Shown here piece by piece: positions 61,220-64,000 of a stretch of 64,000 nucleotides of DNA. A program made the translations under genes and the position numbers. This DNA comes from Sipunculus nudus. Taxonomy: Eukaryota > Annelida > Sipuncula > Golfingiida > Sipunculidae. The stretch is taken from contig CM049318.1 in assembly GCA_026874595.1 (NCBI GenBank), forward strand, positions 45,552,456 to 45,616,455, in the 5' to 3' direction. Within the stretch, counting starts at the first letter, position 1, and the number at the start of each line of letters is the position of its first letter. Under the pieces are notes generated by a model. It had not been told where the DNA came from and searched no databases. It was given only the letters and a program-made list of their open reading frames with translations.

Positions 61220-62428
61220 GTGGGCCAGGCCAGCTCGAGCGTCTCCGATGGCAACGGACAATGCTAGCGCACATTGCGTCAGTCACTAAAAAAAGCAATT
61301 AAGGAGTCCTTTCTTATGGGCTTCACAGACACATGTGAGACTGCTGCATAAAAGAGAAACCTGTAACAATAAACAAGCTTCAATATGTTCAGAATTAACA
61401 GTCACAGGTATCATATCCTTGTTGTCATCCAACTGAAACTTCAACTAGAGTTAAAGAGCACAGAAATAATATCCTGATGGTCATCATTACTGAAAACAAG
61501 GGCCCTGTGGGTCACAGCACTTAGCTGAAATTGATTCTGTGAATATTTATATAAAATCCTAGTGGTTGTGTTGACTATGCACTTTTATGGACTAGATGAT
61601 GATAGGTCACACACAAGTATCGGTAATAGTTTTAGTATTTCAACTTACTGTAATATGCATGTGAATATATCCACTTGGAACTTATAAAACCCTGTAAATT
61701 ATAGAATAACGTACATAAGCTGAAGCATTAATATACACATTTAATTTATTAACTGAAATAAAATGCTGTAAAAATCAAAAGTTTCCATTTTCAAATGAGC
61801 ATGAACTAAATTAGATAAGCAAGTTATAACAAGCCTTAGGTATGCATTGCATCTGCACTGTATAATATTTAAAACTTGTGGCCAGGAACCATTTATGATG
61901 AAATAAGGAAAAAAATAGTAATTGGCCCAAATGTTATATAAAAGGATACATTTCAAACACAAAAAAAATGTGCAAATGTAATAGTTCTCAACAGTCCTAA
62001 AAGCATATTGCCAGTTGAGCTAAATATCATATCCCATGAAAGTTTGCCCAAAATTCTTGGCTCTGTGGTTCAAGTCACTTTATATGCGAAAAAATACTTG
62101 ATCGTGCTGGAATGCTATACAAGCATTTCAAATTGTTTAACCTTTTTCAACTGGTTGGTAATGAGATATGTTACTCAATAATCTAGACATGTTATATACC
62201 AAATTGAAGGTTTGGCTATGAGTATTTACATGAATATCAAAATTTGGCAATCTAATATATCCTGCACTCATTATGAAGTTAAATGAAAAACCAAATTTAA
62301 TTTACTATGTAAAAATAATGGCTGTTTCAAATTGTTCAACCAAATTCAGATAGAAGTATTCTCTACCCCCTCAGTCAATCTAAGTTTTTTTTTTTTGGTT
62401 TCACTGAAAAGCCCAGCTTCCCAGCTAA
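61220..62428. other. Intergenic AT-rich stretch, nothing recognised
   Basis: It begins with a more GC-rich 60 bases (GTGGGCCAGGCCAGCTCGAG) and then becomes AT-rich. An ACAAGGGCCCTGTGGGTCAC segment at 61,496-61,515 resembles openings of short dispersed repeats I associate with bivalves, but no tRNA-like promoter boxes or second copy are visible here. A 12-base T run lies at 62,385-62,396. The only frames are short (60-73 codons) and unrecognisable. Confidence 0.6.
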
Positions 62429-62512
62429 CACATAACGTTTCCGCAACTTTCAGGGTAAAGTTGACAGAAAGTTATGCCACAACATTACATTGTCACAACG
62501 TTGTAGCAACAT
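62429..62512 (+). repeat. AACGTT/AACATT-rich degenerate repeat
   Basis: This is a cluster of ACGTT-type words: ACATAACGTTTCCGCAAC, CCACAACATTACATTGTCAC and AACGTTGTAGCAAC. The same word family recurs downstream (GAACGTTATACGAATGTTAT at about 63,791), so this may be the outer edge of the same dispersed or tandem family. Confidence 0.5.
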
Positions 62513-63050
62513 AAACAGGCTGCAAAAGAGAAACGGCGGATGGTGTATAGACGTTTTGTGAAAAACGTTTTGTATTTTACCTTACAAAAACATTTTCCAA
62601 ATGTCATATGGAAATATAAATATCACGTGAAAGTTTTCCTTAATTTCAGTTTAGAATAATATATATCGTCATATTTTTCCTATTCAAATATTATATAATG
62701 TTATTTTATGTAATAATTTGCCCTTCTTCTAGTTTCACTAAAATGTTTTCACAACATCCAGGCAACGTTTGGTGAGCAATGCTTAATGGTTGTCAGATGG
62801 TTTTGAAAGACACTTTACTTTTATAGGTGGGGAAACGTTGTACAAACTTATTTAAAGAATTTATATTCATTGGCAATTTAAACACGTAAATTATGCGTTG
62901 TGAATATTTCAATCAGCTGACATTTTATCTTTATTTTCGTTTTTTTTTTTTCATATTAAAAAACTAGCTATTGATACTCTTGCAAATCAATGATTACTGA
63001 ATAACGATGAAGAGTTATGACTTAAGGGGAGTATATTCAGTTGGAAAAGC
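62513..63050. other. AT-rich stretch with scattered AACGTT words, no gene
   Basis: This is very AT-rich sequence with further ACGTT words (GACGTTTTGTGAAAAACGTT at about 62,551, GGCAACGTTTGG at about 62,761, GGAAACGTTG at about 62,832) and a 12-base T run at 62,940-62,951. I see no open frame or RNA gene. Confidence 0.55.
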
Positions 63051-64000
63051 AACCGATACCCAGTATAAAAAATATCAGATCCAATGTAACCTTGAGGTTT
63101 CTTTCAAATACAAATTGAGCGTGCCTTTTCTTTGACCTTATGCTAACTGTTTCTTGACGTTTTCCGAACATTTGTCGAATGTTATATAATATTGGGATAA
63201 CGTTTCCCTAACAAACGTTATTCGACTATCGTTCGAATGTTGTTCAATATTACTATATAATATTTTTTTTTCTAACGCCATGCAGGTAAACATTGTTCTA
63301 ATGTTATTATATCCGTATATACATTTCATGAAAATAAATGAGTTCTTTAGTTAGGAATGTATCTAAAACTTATTAGAAAATAAATAAAATCACAGTTACT
63401 CTGAGGTTTCCATGAAATTGTGCGTATTTATATTTTTCCATTGGCTAATATTTTCCTAATGTTTTTCGAACATTAATCAAAACAAAAGTAAAATCCAGAG
63501 TTACCTTGTCGTAGTCTGTATTTATTTGACCCATACTAACCTTTTCCAAACGTTATCTGAGTATTGTTCGAATGTTACTCAATATTACTAAAAAAACATT
63601 TTTTAAACGTCAAGCAAACATCACCCTAACGTATGTTTCCCATATTTATATTTCTCGAAAATAAATATATTCACTGGTTTTTTATGTATTTGATACTTTA
63701 TTAAAAAAACATGAAATCCAAAATTTATCTTGAATTTCTTTTAAATGCAAATATAGTGTATTTTTACTTTGACTTTTGCTAACCTTTTCCGAACGTTATA
63801 CGAATGTTATTTAATAGTTCTATATAACCTTTTTTTTCTAACGCCAGGCAAACATTGCTCTAATGTTAATATATCCGTATATACATTTCATGAAAATAAA
63901 TGTATTCTTTTGTTAGGAATGTATCTAAAACTTATTAGAAAATAGATAAGATCACATTTACTCTGAGGTTTCCTTGAAATTGTGCGTATTTATATTTTTC
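63051..64000 (+). repeat. Degenerate AT-rich tandem repeat, monomers about 240-330 bp, continuing off the window
   Basis: Recurring landmarks are CTAAC near 63,208, 63,536 and 63,779; TTCGAATGTT or ACGAATGTTAT after each; and CTCTGAGGTTTCC-type tails near 63,076, 63,388, 63,490, 63,714 and 63,949. The segment from TATCCGTATATACATTTCAT at 63,310 recurs almost unchanged at 63,872 (offset 562), with AGGAATGTATCTAAAACTTA and TTGTGCGTATTTATATTTTTC following in both. The monomers are unequal and diverged, with the closest match between alternate ones. The repeat is cut by the right edge. Confidence 0.7.

Noticed and set aside
62060-62090. Possible tRNA-like B box (GTGGTTCAAGTCAC)
   Set aside because: It is only a partial match to GGTTCGANTCC, with no A box at the proper distance and no cloverleaf that I could fold.

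Overview
The window is eukaryotic, non-coding and dominated by repeats; I find no gene I can support in it. Bases 1-58,270 (about 91%) are one head-to-tail satellite array, all in one orientation, with a basic unit of 87 bp. The array runs off the left edge and contains one 500-N assembly gap. The last 5.7 kb (58,271-64,000) is AT-rich sequence made largely of dispersed-repeat and transposon remnants. The source is probably a mollusc, most likely a bivalve. That rests mainly on an element tail at 59,841-59,920 (GACGGACGACGG box, GTGATCGCTATAGCTCA, then a hairpin ending GAGCTAAAAA), a style I associate with molluscan genomes. I could not search for it, so this is an inference.

The array is hierarchical. 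The 87-bp unit holds two copies of a 17-bp sub-repeat (TGTCACAAGATTGTCAC); units with one or three copies give 70-bp and 104-bp forms. Units group into tandem blocks of about 0.4, 0.7, 1.9 and 7 kb. The largest period is about 21.4 kb: copy 1 is 2,124-23,489 and copy 2 is 23,490-54,187. Copy 2 is 30.7 kb because it carries a 9,417-bp tandem duplication (27,276-36,692 and 36,693-46,109), partly offset by a 260-bp loss near 47,340. Copy 1 has lost 174 bp near 7,100. These events account for the offsets exactly: 21,365 + 174 + 9,417 + 2 - 260 = 30,698. Four shared substitutions show that the 9.4-kb duplication happened after the 21-kb one.

The long open frames in the array (up to 304 codons) are by-products of a unit length divisible by three, not genes.

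Right flank in order: array edge and a short AT-rich stretch; a three-copy ~350-bp tandem element ending in the mollusc-type hairpin tail; a 32-bp duplication; a probable solo LTR on the minus strand (60,140-60,742) with TATA box and poly(A) signal; a 451-bp terminal-inverted-repeat element (60,758-61,208) flanked by an 11-bp direct repeat; about 1.2 kb with no recognised feature; then a degenerate AACGTT-rich tandem family that continues beyond the window.
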